Source: an uncultured Dorea sp.
GTDB taxonomy: Bacteria > Bacillota > Clostridia > Lachnospirales > Lachnospiraceae
Length of the DNA stretch: 27,845 nt
NCBI GenBank assembly: GCA_910589275.1
Contig: CAJUTH010000042.1
Location: forward strand, 1-27,845
Direction: 5' to 3'
Positions 7,644 to 15,859 of this stretch are shown piece by piece; position 1 is the first letter of the stretch; each line of letters begins with the position of its first letter. The notes beneath the pieces are model-generated. The model saw nothing but the letters and a program-made list of their open reading frames with translations, did not search any database and was not told the DNA's origin. Made by a program: the position numbers and the translations under genes.

Positions 7644-8586
7644 AGTTGGAATCATGGGGACAGGCGCGGTTGGAGGAATGCTCTGCAGTTTTTTGTGCAA
7701 AGAATATTCGGAGAATTTTTATGTAATTGGTAATTCACAAAGGACAGAGAGAATTAAGAAAGGTCTTAAAGTGAATAATACAATATGGCATCCAAGGACA
7801 ATAAATTGTGAAAAATGTGATGAAAATAGCAGTTTGGATTTGGTTATTATCTGCACAAAAAATTATGATCTAGAAAGCGCTTTAAACGATTTATTATCCG
7901 TCGTTGATACGCATACGGTTATTTTACCTTTACTAAATGGTGTTACTGCAACGGATAGAATCAAAAAAATATTTCCAGAGAATAAAGTATTATATGGAAT
8001 CGTGATGCGCACGGACGCGGCTCGTTCACAATATGAAGTCTCTTTCTCTGTAAGCGGAGAAATACAGTTAGGATATGCCAGGAACGAGGAATACGCCCGG
8101 GAAGTGATGGACGTAAGGGATTATTTAATACAGGCAGGCATTCCCGCAAAAATATATCCGGATATGTTACGTATGCTGTGGCGAAAATGGATGATTAATA
8201 TAGGCTCTAATCAGGTGTCGGTTATTACAGGGGCAAAATTTAAGTATTTTGGAATGTTCCATGAGATAGAAATATTACTCAGGGCATCTATGGGCGAAAT
8301 CCTAAATATCGCACGCGCCAAAAAGATACACCTGACAGAAGAAGATCTGGAGGATGTGGTAAATATACTGATTCATTATCCGCCGGAAAAGAAAACATCT
8401 ATGCTGCAGGACATAGAAGCGAGAAGACGGACGGAGATAGACTCTTTTGCAGGAACCGTAATGGAATATGGGAAAAAATACAATGTTAAAACACCGGTAA
8501 ACGATGTGCTGTACTATGGCATAAAAGCGAAAGAAAAAGTATATTTGATGGAAAAGCAAGAGGAAGCAGAACGTGAACGGCAATAA
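7633..8586 (+). CDS. Ketopantoate reductase-like NAD(P)H-dependent 2-oxoacid reductase
   Basis: The 317-residue protein has the Rossmann motif GTGAVG (9-14), CTKNYD near 74-79, LLNGV near 100-104, Lys185 in LWRKWMINIGSNQ and Glu268 in RRTEIDSFAG. These correspond to the lysine and glutamate used by PanE. PanE makes pantoate from ketopantoate. Inside an acylation island it may be a biosynthetic copy that reduces a branched 2-oxoacid to a 2-hydroxyacid for the overlapping ligase, or it may boost pantothenate supply for the many phosphopantetheine arms. The start lies within the ligase gene without a good ribosome site, so it is probably coupled. Confidence 0.8.
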   Translation: MINRVGIMGTGAVGGMLCSFLCKEYSENFYVIGNSQRTERIKKGLKVNNTIWHPRTINCEKCDENSSLDLVIICTKNYDLESALNDLLSVVDTHTVILPLLNGVTATDRIKKIFPENKVLYGIVMRTDAARSQYEVSFSVSGEIQLGYARNEEYAREVMDVRDYLIQAGIPAKIYPDMLRMLWRKWMINIGSNQVSVITGAKFKYFGMFHEIEILLRASMGEILNIARAKKIHLTEEDLEDVVNILIHYPPEKKTSMLQDIEARRRTEIDSFAGTVMEYGKKYNVKTPVNDVLYYGIKAKEKVYLMEKQEEAERERQ

Positions 8587-9262
8587 TCAGTGGGAATACA
8601 TTAAGGACACGGTTGATGAGAAAGGACAATATAATTTTCAGGCTTTAACAGCAGATTATATTCGTCTGGAAGTAAAACCGTCCGATGAAAAGAACAAAAA
8701 AATATTGTCAGAAAATCAATACATATGGGTAGATCGGACGATAAAAGCAAAAATCGATCTCCGCCGTATAGAAAGCGATTTTTCCAAACTGATACGCCTG
8801 GATGTACAGGAATTAGGCAGTATTACAGATGAAGTCTATGATATTGCCGAGAAAGCATTTAAGAAAGACAGACGTTTTTTCTTATCTGTAGATTACAAGG
8901 AAGAAATCGGCCATCGTGTTTTAAGAGATTATATTTTCCAGCAAAGCCAGAAAAACCACGTAATATTCGGCTGTTATTATGAAAAAAAAATGATCGGTGT
9001 ACTCATTGCCTTAAAGCTGGATCCTCATACCTACGAAACCGTACTGGGAGCAATTTTACCGGAATGGCAGGCCAAAGGCGCCGGCATCAGCTTATATGCT
9101 TATGAATTTGATGTGCTGAAAAAAAGAGACGGCCGGACACTGTACAGCCGTATTTCTACAGATAATACAGCTTCATTGAACCTTCATCTATCATTAAGTC
9201 AGGGGAATATCAGTTTTCTGCAGCCGCTGGATATTTTTTTGAAAAAGCAGGAAGGAGAATGA
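8573..9262 (+). CDS. GNAT-family acyltransferase (type B)
   Basis: The 229-residue protein uses a GTG start that follows AGAGGA and overlaps the reductase gene by 14 bases. Residues about 80-229 form a GNAT domain: YDIAEKAFKKDRRF, then FGCYYEKKMIGVLIALKL (central strands), and an acyl-donor loop PEWQAKGAGISLYAYEF, followed by YSRISTDNTASLNLHLSL. The pattern resembles WecD-like sugar N-acyltransferases acting on nucleotide-linked amino sugars. The N-terminal 70 residues (FQALTADYIRLEV) are a separate small region I do not recognise. It is not closely related to paralogs A1-A3. A transfer of the hydroxyacyl group made by the two preceding genes would fit but is inference. Confidence 0.7.
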   Translation: MNGNNQWEYIKDTVDEKGQYNFQALTADYIRLEVKPSDEKNKKILSENQYIWVDRTIKAKIDLRRIESDFSKLIRLDVQELGSITDEVYDIAEKAFKKDRRFFLSVDYKEEIGHRVLRDYIFQQSQKNHVIFGCYYEKKMIGVLIALKLDPHTYETVLGAILPEWQAKGAGISLYAYEFDVLKKRDGRTLYSRISTDNTASLNLHLSLSQGNISFLQPLDIFLKKQEGE

Positions 9263-9275
9263 TTAAACCGGATTT

Positions 9276-10058
9276 ATGAAAGTTGTAGAGGCAGACGAAA
9301 AAAACAGAATATTAGAATATCTCAAAAAGGATATTGCTAATTGTATTTATTTGTATCTAGATATTTTGAATTACGGAATATCTACAGATAATGTTACTGT
9401 ATGGATGGAAGAAGATCATCAAGGTATTCAATGGATCATGATGAAATATTATGATAGTTTTCAGATATACAGCCGTAACACGCTGTATGAACTGGAAAAT
9501 ATCCTGCATCTGATCCAGACGCACAGGGTTTCGATGATATCCGGTCCAAAGAGCATAATACAGCAGATAGAAAAAAAATGCGGGCTTTATCATGCATCCT
9601 ATGGAGAAATCTTTCTTATGGATCACTACCGTAAAATAGATTCCGGACACCCAATAGAAAAGGCAAAAGAAGCCGATGCGAGAGAAATTGCCGAATTAAT
9701 CTGCGGGGATCCAGAGATTGGAGGGCATTATGAGGCGGAAAACCTGGCAGCGCAGTTAGCCGATAGAATACGGACGGGAACCGGGCGGAGCTACATTATC
9801 AGAGAATCCGGAAACATTGCCGCCCACAGCGCCGCCTATGCAGAAACGAGAGATATTGCAGTTGTCGGAGGCACGATTGTATCGCCGAATTATAGGAACA
9901 CAAATTATTATCTGTTATTAAGCAATTATCTGCTGCAGGAACTGCTAAAAGAAGGGAAACACGTATATACATTTGCTGTTTCTTCAAAAATGATAAACTA
10001 TCATAAACTTTTACATAAAAAATGTGGAGAATATGGAAAATTAGAACTGATAAAATAA
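9276..10058 (+). CDS. GNAT-family acyltransferase (type C)
   Basis: The 260-residue protein has a divergent N-terminal half (CIYLYLDILNYG; IYSRNTLYELENIL) and a C-terminal GNAT domain with EKAKEADAREIAELI, YIIRESGNIAAHSAAYAE and GGTIVSPNYRNTNYY where the donor loop should be. The loop is less glycine-rich than usual (YRNTNY in place of R-G-x-G), so donor binding may differ. The only in-frame start is ATG 9276; the nearest Shine-Dalgarno (AAGGAG, 9252-9257) is 18 bases away, so expression probably depends on coupling through the preceding gene. It is followed by carrier 3. Confidence 0.62.
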   Translation: MKVVEADEKNRILEYLKKDIANCIYLYLDILNYGISTDNVTVWMEEDHQGIQWIMMKYYDSFQIYSRNTLYELENILHLIQTHRVSMISGPKSIIQQIEKKCGLYHASYGEIFLMDHYRKIDSGHPIEKAKEADAREIAELICGDPEIGGHYEAENLAAQLADRIRTGTGRSYIIRESGNIAAHSAAYAETRDIAVVGGTIVSPNYRNTNYYLLLSNYLLQELLKEGKHVYTFAVSSKMINYHKLLHKKCGEYGKLELIK

Positions 10059-10077
10059 TTTAAGGAGGAGCGCGATT

Positions 10078-10308
10078 ATGAAGGAAAAGATTTTAGAAAT
10101 ATTAAAAGAAAACAACGAGGAAATTGTAGAGGATATGGACAGAGATCTGCTGGCGTCTGGTATTTTGGATTCATTCGATATTGTAGATCTTGTTGTAGAC
10201 CTTGAGGAGAATTTTTCGATTCAGATCGACGTTGATTTGGTAACGCCTGATCATTTCCGTACCGGTAATTCTATTATAGAATTCATGAAAACTATATTAG
10301 AAGCATAA
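10078..10308 (+). CDS. Carrier protein, DltC-like LDS type (carrier 3)
   Basis: The 76-residue protein has DLLASGILDSFDIVDLVVDLEENF with the phosphopantetheine site at Ser32, and IDVDLVTPDHFRTGNSI in helix 3. The G-[IL]-x-D-S pattern and length resemble D-alanyl carrier protein DltC and, within the window, carriers 4 (15604) and 5 (16756). It has a strong TAAGGAGGAG site. No dltB or dltD is present, so the lipoteichoic acid pathway itself is not encoded here. Confidence 0.88.
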   Translation: MKEKILEILKENNEEIVEDMDRDLLASGILDSFDIVDLVVDLEENFSIQIDVDLVTPDHFRTGNSIIEFMKTILEA

Positions 10309-10324
10309 GGAAACGGATAAGGTT

Positions 10325-11566
10325 ATGAAAGAACAGATCAAAGCCCTCGTAAAACAAAGGCTGTTAAACAGAAGAATTATTTTGTTTGGCGCCGGAATAA
10401 TTGCAGAGAAATTTTATGAAGAATACAAAGATATCTTAAATATTTCCCATTGTGTCAGCAATATTAGAAAAGAATGGGGAAAGAAGATGTTTTTGGAGCA
10501 GCTTGATGTAAAACAGTTTAATAAGAAAGAAATACAAGACAAAGATTATATCGTTGTCTGCGGCCCAATTGCATTTAAAACTATCGAACAGCAGCTTGTT
10601 ACAGAAGGATCCAGAATGTATGAAGACTTTGTGGAATCCCACATTGCTTCAGCTATTTTTCAAGGAAAAAAAATTGCCTTGTTTTATGGACAATGCGTAC
10701 TGCGGGATTTGTATCAGTGCATCACACAAATCCCCGCATTTAATAAAGAGTATGCATCTATTTGGACGCAGTCCTTAAAGGACCAGCCGGTAATATCAAA
10801 TCGTGTATTGTTTTATACAAAGGAACTCTGTGATTTATATGTGTATACACCAAAAATGCTGGATCACGATAGTATTTATTTTTTATCGTCTGATGAATTA
10901 CCGAAGGGCTGCCAGAGCGTCAGTATATCAAATTTAGTAGTTTCCTTGTATTGGCCACAGATTGACACAAAGGTGACTGTATTAAATGAATGGTATATGC
11001 ATCCTTATCATATAAGGAGAAATATGGATTTTTATCATTCCTTATATAGAAAAGCAGATCGTAATATTAACAAAATGGTACTGGAAGGGAAAACTACGGC
11101 ACAGATTGTAAAATGTCTTTCCGATGAAAACTATTATTCAAAAAAACAGGTAGATGGAAATAAAAAGCGTTGTTTAAAACTAATTGATATTGCAGAAAAA
11201 AATATTGATATTACGGTCGGAGATTACATACGAGAAAATTATTGTACGAAAATGCTATATCAAAATTATATACATCCTAATAAATGCATTATCTGGGAAT
11301 ATATCAGAAGATTTCTTGATAAGATTAATATTTCAGTTCCTGATTTGTCTCAGATAGAAGAAGAGGCGCCGGATCATATTCATCTGGGTGGCGACGTACC
11401 GATTTATCCTAGCGTTGTAAAACATCTGCAGTTAGATTTTATAAATGACACAACAAAATATGAAATAATAACCGGCGAAGGGAGTGTATATATGACTTTC
11501 GCCGAGTACATAGAACACTATGCAGAATATACGAAAAAGGCAATGGAAATCATGCGTATATGGTAA
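10325..11566 (+). CDS. WcbI-like putative polysaccharide acyltransferase/esterase, paralog W1
   Basis: The 413-residue protein is one of three paralogs. Residues 1-110 form a Rossmann-like domain (RIILFGAGIIAEKFYEEY at 17-34, DYIVVCG at 74-80). A second domain starts with KIALFYGQCVLRDLY, resembling the G-x-C-Q opening of WcbI; the expected nucleophile region is GQC at 122-124, and SLYWPQ corresponds to the G-Y-x-P-Q block. The end carries the motif V-P-I-Y-P-S-V shared by all three paralogs. WcbI of Burkholderia capsule loci is a coenzyme A-binding protein of proposed acetyltransferase function. A pantetheine-binding fold beside carrier genes suggests a carrier-bound donor, which is inference. 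Confidence 0.55.
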   Translation: MKEQIKALVKQRLLNRRIILFGAGIIAEKFYEEYKDILNISHCVSNIRKEWGKKMFLEQLDVKQFNKKEIQDKDYIVVCGPIAFKTIEQQLVTEGSRMYEDFVESHIASAIFQGKKIALFYGQCVLRDLYQCITQIPAFNKEYASIWTQSLKDQPVISNRVLFYTKELCDLYVYTPKMLDHDSIYFLSSDELPKGCQSVSISNLVVSLYWPQIDTKVTVLNEWYMHPYHIRRNMDFYHSLYRKADRNINKMVLEGKTTAQIVKCLSDENYYSKKQVDGNKKRCLKLIDIAEKNIDITVGDYIRENYCTKMLYQNYIHPNKCIIWEYIRRFLDKINISVPDLSQIEEEAPDHIHLGGDVPIYPSVVKHLQLDFINDTTKYEIITGEGSVYMTFAEYIEHYAEYTKKAMEIMRIW

Positions 11567-11575
11567 GGAGCAGAT

Positions 11576-12856
11576 ATGGAGTTAAGCAGACTATGCGGCG
11601 ACATTAAAAAAAAGGAAATCCTCTTATATGGAGAACAAGAAGAGATTATTCAGTTTCTGGTGAAATATTGTGATTTATTAAATATAAGTACAGTTATCAG
11701 CGAATATAATAACGAAATCCGATTACAGCCCTATTCTGACTGGGATATAAAAACAGTTTTGTTTGCTGATATGAAATTTGCAGAAAAACAAGTGATAATC
11801 ATATGTACAAAAAACAAATTTAATGTATTACGAAGACGGTTGGAGTACTTAGGAAAAAAAGAATACCGGGATTATATTAGTTGTGAACTAGTGGAACATT
11901 TATTGTATGGAAAAAAATTGATGGTTTGTATGGGAACACAGCTTGTTGGACAGGTAAGCCTATTGATACAGACTCATCAGCCTCTGATGGAGCAATATAA
12001 TATCGTGTATTTTAGTGAACAGGAAATAATGGAACCCTATATGAACCGGCTGCAGGAATATATCCACGTCTGCAGATGTTGTGCCGTTTATGTGCGTTCT
12101 TCCTGTGAAAAAGAGAGATTCTTACTTAAAATATTAGACAGGCGGACGTTGAGTGAGTCCTGCCGGATCATTACCATTGCGGATTATGGTTTTGGGGGAT
12201 ATTATCCCCAGATTGTAAAAGACCGGGAAAGAGTCAGTGATTATCTATTAAGAGGATATATGCGCCTGCCAATAGATTATCATACTCTAGCATTCGCCAG
12301 CACAGATAAAGAACTGTTAAAGCTGTGTGAACAGGGAATGCCGGCGGATGATATCGCAGGGCAGCTAATCAATGATAATTTTTATTCTGTAGAAGCAGTA
12401 ATACAATATTTTACAGAAGAGACAAAACGATTTAATCAGTTGGAAAGTATGTCAGATATTAGATTGAGCCAGTTTGTAGAAGAACATAAAACAGAATATC
12501 TGTGCAGGAATCTATATGAATGGAGCGAGCCTGTTGTATCCTATACTGCAAACTTAATTCTTGAACTTTTGAATATGCCGCCTTTATTGGCTGCTCAGAA
12601 AGTCCGTGCATCATTAATAGAGGAAATTTCTGGAAGCGAACTTCCGGTCTATCCAAGCGTACAAAAGGCGCTGAATCTTGGAAAGGATTTGAAAAATAAG
12701 AAGTATCGGGTAGTTACATATTCTGAAGTCAAATATCTGACATTGGAGGAATACTTGTATGTGCTGATTGAGTATTTGTATAAGGCAATGGATATTATGA
12801 AATTTTCCGGAATGGATGGAGAAATGATATTCAGACCAGATGAAAAAGTAAATTAG
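11576..12856 (+). CDS. WcbI-like protein, paralog W2 with altered active-site motif
   Basis: The 426-residue protein is aligned to W1 and W3 by EILLYGEQEEI near 14-24, IADYGFGGYYPQI in the middle and E-L-P-V-Y-P-S-V near the C-terminus. The nucleophile-region motif is GTQ (120-122) in place of G-x-C-Q, so the cysteine is lost while the following Q-x-V-x-Q pattern remains. W2 may be a non-catalytic partner of W1 (they are consecutive, 9 bases apart) or may use another residue. It keeps the best G-Y-Y-P-Q block of the three. The ribosome site AAGGAG is good. Confidence 0.5.
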   Translation: MELSRLCGDIKKKEILLYGEQEEIIQFLVKYCDLLNISTVISEYNNEIRLQPYSDWDIKTVLFADMKFAEKQVIIICTKNKFNVLRRRLEYLGKKEYRDYISCELVEHLLYGKKLMVCMGTQLVGQVSLLIQTHQPLMEQYNIVYFSEQEIMEPYMNRLQEYIHVCRCCAVYVRSSCEKERFLLKILDRRTLSESCRIITIADYGFGGYYPQIVKDRERVSDYLLRGYMRLPIDYHTLAFASTDKELLKLCEQGMPADDIAGQLINDNFYSVEAVIQYFTEETKRFNQLESMSDIRLSQFVEEHKTEYLCRNLYEWSEPVVSYTANLILELLNMPPLLAAQKVRASLIEEISGSELPVYPSVQKALNLGKDLKNKKYRVVTYSEVKYLTLEEYLYVLIEYLYKAMDIMKFSGMDGEMIFRPDEKVN

Positions 12857-12876
12857 GCAGATAACAGGAGTATATT

Positions 12877-14391
12877 ATGGAGAAAAATGTATTAGAATTT
12901 TTGGAAAAATCCGCAGTATTATATGCAGATAAAACGGCAGTAAAAGATGTGAAAGAAGAAAGGGATTTTTCTTCTTTATGCAGTGACGCTCAAAAGATCG
13001 GAAGCGCTCTAGAAGCACAGCAGATATTTGGGAAAACAATCCCTGTTTATATGGAAAAGAGCGTACTGACAGTAGAAGTTTTTTTCGGCATTGTTTATGC
13101 AGGGGGGGCATATTCTCTGGTCAATCCAATTCAGCCGAAAGACCGGGTAGAAAAAATACTGGCCGCTGTGTCATCGCCTATCATTATTACGGATAAGGAA
13201 CGGTTAGAGGCTCTGCAGGAAATGAATTTTGAGGGTACCGTTGTCTTAGCGGAGGATTTGCTGAATACGGAGATTCATCAGGAACGTCTTCGGTTAATCA
13301 GAGAAAAGATGGTTGATACCGACGCCTTATATGTTAATTTTACATCTGGGTCTACGGGAGTACCAAAGGGAGTTGTTGTAGGACATAGATCAGTGATTGA
13401 GTTTATGCATTATTTTACGTCAATGTTTTCTATTACCGCAGACGATATTATTGGGAATCAGGCTCCTTTTGATTTTGATGTCTCTGTGAAGGATATCTAT
13501 TCCATGCTTATGACGGGTGCTGCAATGTATATTATCCCGAAAGAATATTTTGCTTTTCCCAAAAATCTTTTAGATATTATGGACTCAGAAAAAATTACAA
13601 CACTTATATGGGCGGTGTCTGCATTATGTGTAATTTCTTCTCTAAATAGTTTTTCATATAAAATTCCGAAAACAGTTAATAAGGTTCTGTTTAGCGGCGA
13701 AGTGATGCCTGTTAGACATTTGGCTGAATGGGTACGGGTATTGCCGGATGCAATGTTTGTAAATTTATATGGTCCGACAGAAATAACGTGTAATTGTACA
13801 TATTATATAATTAATAATAAAAATTTAGATGAAAAGGTAATTCCGATTGGAAAAGCATTTCCAAATGATAGGGTATTTCTTCTGGATGGGGAGAAGGAGA
13901 TATGTACGCATGATACTCCAGGCGAAATCTGCGTAGGGGGAAATTCCTTGGCGCTGGGGTATTTCAAAGATATGGAAAGGACAAAACAAGCTTTTGTACA
14001 GAACCCGCTCAATCACAATTATATGGAAATGATTTACCGAACGGGAGATATGGCTTATTACCGGGAAGACGGAAATTTTGTTTATGTTGGGAGGAAAGAT
14101 TTTCAGATCAAACATCTGGGACACCGAATAGAGTTAGGAGAAATAGAAACTTATATCAGTGAAATTCAGGGAATAGAACGGGTCTGCTGTTTGTATGATG
14201 AACAAGCGGAAAAAATTATAGCCGTCTTCCAAGGAAATGTGGAGAAAAAGAATATAAGGGCAGCCCTTAGGAAAAAACTTATAAAGTATATGATACCAGA
14301 ACGGTTTGTGAATGTAGAAAGTATGCCGTTAACGGCAAATGGAAAAATAGACAGGAAAAAATTAAAGAAAAATTTTTTTAAGGGAGAATAA
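12877..14391 (+). CDS. Stand-alone amino-acid adenylation enzyme (DltA/NRPS A-domain-like), A1
   Basis: The 504-residue enzyme has the length of DltA. Core motifs: TSGSTGVPKG (156-165), FDVS (200-203), NLYGPTE (296-302), RTGD, GRKDFQIKHLGHRIELGEIE and the catalytic Lys490 in TANGKIDRKK. Asp201 in F-D-x-S is the residue that binds the substrate alpha-amino group in amino-acid ligases, so an amino acid is the likely substrate. It should adenylate it and load a DltC-type carrier. The downstream decarboxylase (1 base away) and carrier 4 suggest that the loaded amino acid is decarboxylated on the carrier. I do not predict the amino acid. Confidence 0.85.
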   Translation: MEKNVLEFLEKSAVLYADKTAVKDVKEERDFSSLCSDAQKIGSALEAQQIFGKTIPVYMEKSVLTVEVFFGIVYAGGAYSLVNPIQPKDRVEKILAAVSSPIIITDKERLEALQEMNFEGTVVLAEDLLNTEIHQERLRLIREKMVDTDALYVNFTSGSTGVPKGVVVGHRSVIEFMHYFTSMFSITADDIIGNQAPFDFDVSVKDIYSMLMTGAAMYIIPKEYFAFPKNLLDIMDSEKITTLIWAVSALCVISSLNSFSYKIPKTVNKVLFSGEVMPVRHLAEWVRVLPDAMFVNLYGPTEITCNCTYYIINNKNLDEKVIPIGKAFPNDRVFLLDGEKEICTHDTPGEICVGGNSLALGYFKDMERTKQAFVQNPLNHNYMEMIYRTGDMAYYREDGNFVYVGRKDFQIKHLGHRIELGEIETYISEIQGIERVCCLYDEQAEKIIAVFQGNVEKKNIRAALRKKLIKYMIPERFVNVESMPLTANGKIDRKKLKKNFFKGE

Positions 14392-14392
14392 C

Positions 14393-15586
14393 ATGCGGCA
14401 GGAAATCTTAAAACAACTGAAAAATGAAAACGCTACACCAGCTTATATATTTGATACCATACGCCTGCAAAAAAGGGTTTCACATATTGCGAAAGAACTT
14501 AAGATGGATTCGCATATGGAATTGTGCTATGCAATGAAAGCCAACCCTTTTTTAATTGAGACGTTAGATTATTTAGTTGACAGTTTTGAGGTCTGCTCCC
14601 CGGGCGAGTTGTCTATCTGCAAAAAGAAAAATATTGCAATGAATAAGATTGTTCTGTCAGGAGTAAATAAAGAGAAAGACGATGTGAAGCGGGCAATGAT
14701 CTGGGGGGTAGGAATGTACACAATTGAATCAAGACAGCAGATGCTGCTGATTCAGGAATGCGCTTTTTCACAGGGAATCGTTGTAAATGCATTAGTCCGC
14801 TTAACAAGCGGTAATCAGTTTGGCGCAGGCAAAGATGAAATCCGAGAAATGCTCAGGAGAAGAGAAGAGTTTCCTAATATCAGGATAAAGGGAATCCAAT
14901 ATTATTCCGGGACACAAAAAAGGAGTGAAAAAGTAGTAAAAGAGATAGAAGAACTGCTTACCTTCTGTGAGGAACTAGAGCGGGAATCCCAGATTATAAT
15001 AGAGAAGTTAGAGTATGGGCCTGGTTTTGGGGTTGAATATTTTGGCAATGACGAACAGGAAATGCGGCAGTTGGACGAGTGTAAGGAAGCATTTAAAAAG
15101 GTTTTGGAAAAAAGGCGGCTTACATTAGAAATGGGACGCTTTCTGACGGCGGACTGTGGCAGCTATATAACAGAAATTGTAGATACTAAATGTAATGACA
15201 ACCAGAAATATTGTATTGTAGACGGAGGTATCAACCATGTCAATTATTATGGACAGGTGATGGGAGTCAGAGTGCCGCCGGTTTATTATTATCGTAAGGA
15301 GACGGAAGAATTTACTGAAGTAAATCTTCAAAAAGAAGAAAAAAGCAAAAATGGCCTGTGTATCTGCGGTTCTTTATGTACAGCAGCAGATGTTCTTGTA
15401 AGAAGCGTTCCGCTTACAGATGTAAAACAAGGGGATATGTTCGTGTTTGAAAAAATTGGCGCTTATTCTGTAACAGAAGGTATTTATTTGTTTCTAAGCA
15501 GAAAACTGCCCAGAGTATATTTGTTAGAAAAGGATGGTTTATCTTTAGTTAGAGAGGCATATGAGATTTATAAATTTAATTGTTAA
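14393..15586 (+). CDS. PLP-dependent group IV decarboxylase (LysA/ornithine decarboxylase fold), possibly carrier-bound substrate
   Basis: The 397-residue protein has an alanine-racemase-type barrel with Lys49 in CYAMKANPF, YYSGTQK for substrate/phosphate contacts, GPGFGVEYF as the glycine-rich PLP phosphate loop, EMGRFLTADCG for the PLP arginine/acid region, and a C-terminal domain with CGSLCTAADVL, the equivalent of the G-x-x-C-D-x-x-D element of the partner subunit. The family decarboxylates diaminopimelate, ornithine, arginine or carboxynorspermidine. Relatives such as BtrK (butirosin) and VinO (vicenistatin) act on amino acids held on a carrier protein; gene order ligase-decarboxylase-carrier 4 here matches that logic. 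The free-substrate alternative stays open. Confidence 0.83.
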   Translation: MRQEILKQLKNENATPAYIFDTIRLQKRVSHIAKELKMDSHMELCYAMKANPFLIETLDYLVDSFEVCSPGELSICKKKNIAMNKIVLSGVNKEKDDVKRAMIWGVGMYTIESRQQMLLIQECAFSQGIVVNALVRLTSGNQFGAGKDEIREMLRRREEFPNIRIKGIQYYSGTQKRSEKVVKEIEELLTFCEELERESQIIIEKLEYGPGFGVEYFGNDEQEMRQLDECKEAFKKVLEKRRLTLEMGRFLTADCGSYITEIVDTKCNDNQKYCIVDGGINHVNYYGQVMGVRVPPVYYYRKETEEFTEVNLQKEEKSKNGLCICGSLCTAADVLVRSVPLTDVKQGDMFVFEKIGAYSVTEGIYLFLSRKLPRVYLLEKDGLSLVREAYEIYKFNC

Positions 15587-15603
15587 TGAGGAGAGTGAAC
15601 GAT

Positions 15604-15840
15604 ATGAAAGAAAAAATTTTAGATATTTTATGTGAAATCAGCGGAGAGGAATTAGATGATATTGAACTGGATTTGTTTTCAGAGGGTATCGTTGATTCCT
15701 TTATCATAATCAATTTAGTAGTTGAATTAGAAAAGGCCTTTGATATATCTATCGATATAGATGCTATAACATTTGAAAATTTTTGTACAGTAAAGGCAAT
15801 TATGGAAATGGTCAAAAAACTTTGTGGAAATTTTGAATAA
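15604..15840 (+). CDS. Carrier protein, DltC-like VDS type (carrier 4)
   Basis: The 78-residue protein starts at the ATG after GAGGAG; a TTG at 15580 in frame overlaps the decarboxylase stop and lacks a suitable site. DLFSEGIVDSFIIINLVVELEKAF carries the phosphopantetheine Ser32. Its first nine residues (MKEKILDIL) nearly match carrier 3 (MKEKILEIL). Position directly after the A1 ligase and decarboxylase makes it their likely partner. With the following GNAT it forms the first unit of a duplicated carrier-GNAT pair. Confidence 0.88.
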   Translation: MKEKILDILCEISGEELDDIELDLFSEGIVDSFIIINLVVELEKAFDISIDIDAITFENFCTVKAIMEMVKKLCGNFE

Positions 15841-15859
15841 GTCTATAAGGAGATAAACC

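Noticed and set aside
10078..14391. A dlt (D-alanylation of teichoic acid) operon
   Set aside because: DltA-like and DltC-like proteins are present, but no DltB (MBOAT) or DltD, and the genes are mixed with GNATs, a decarboxylase and glycan enzymes after flagellin.
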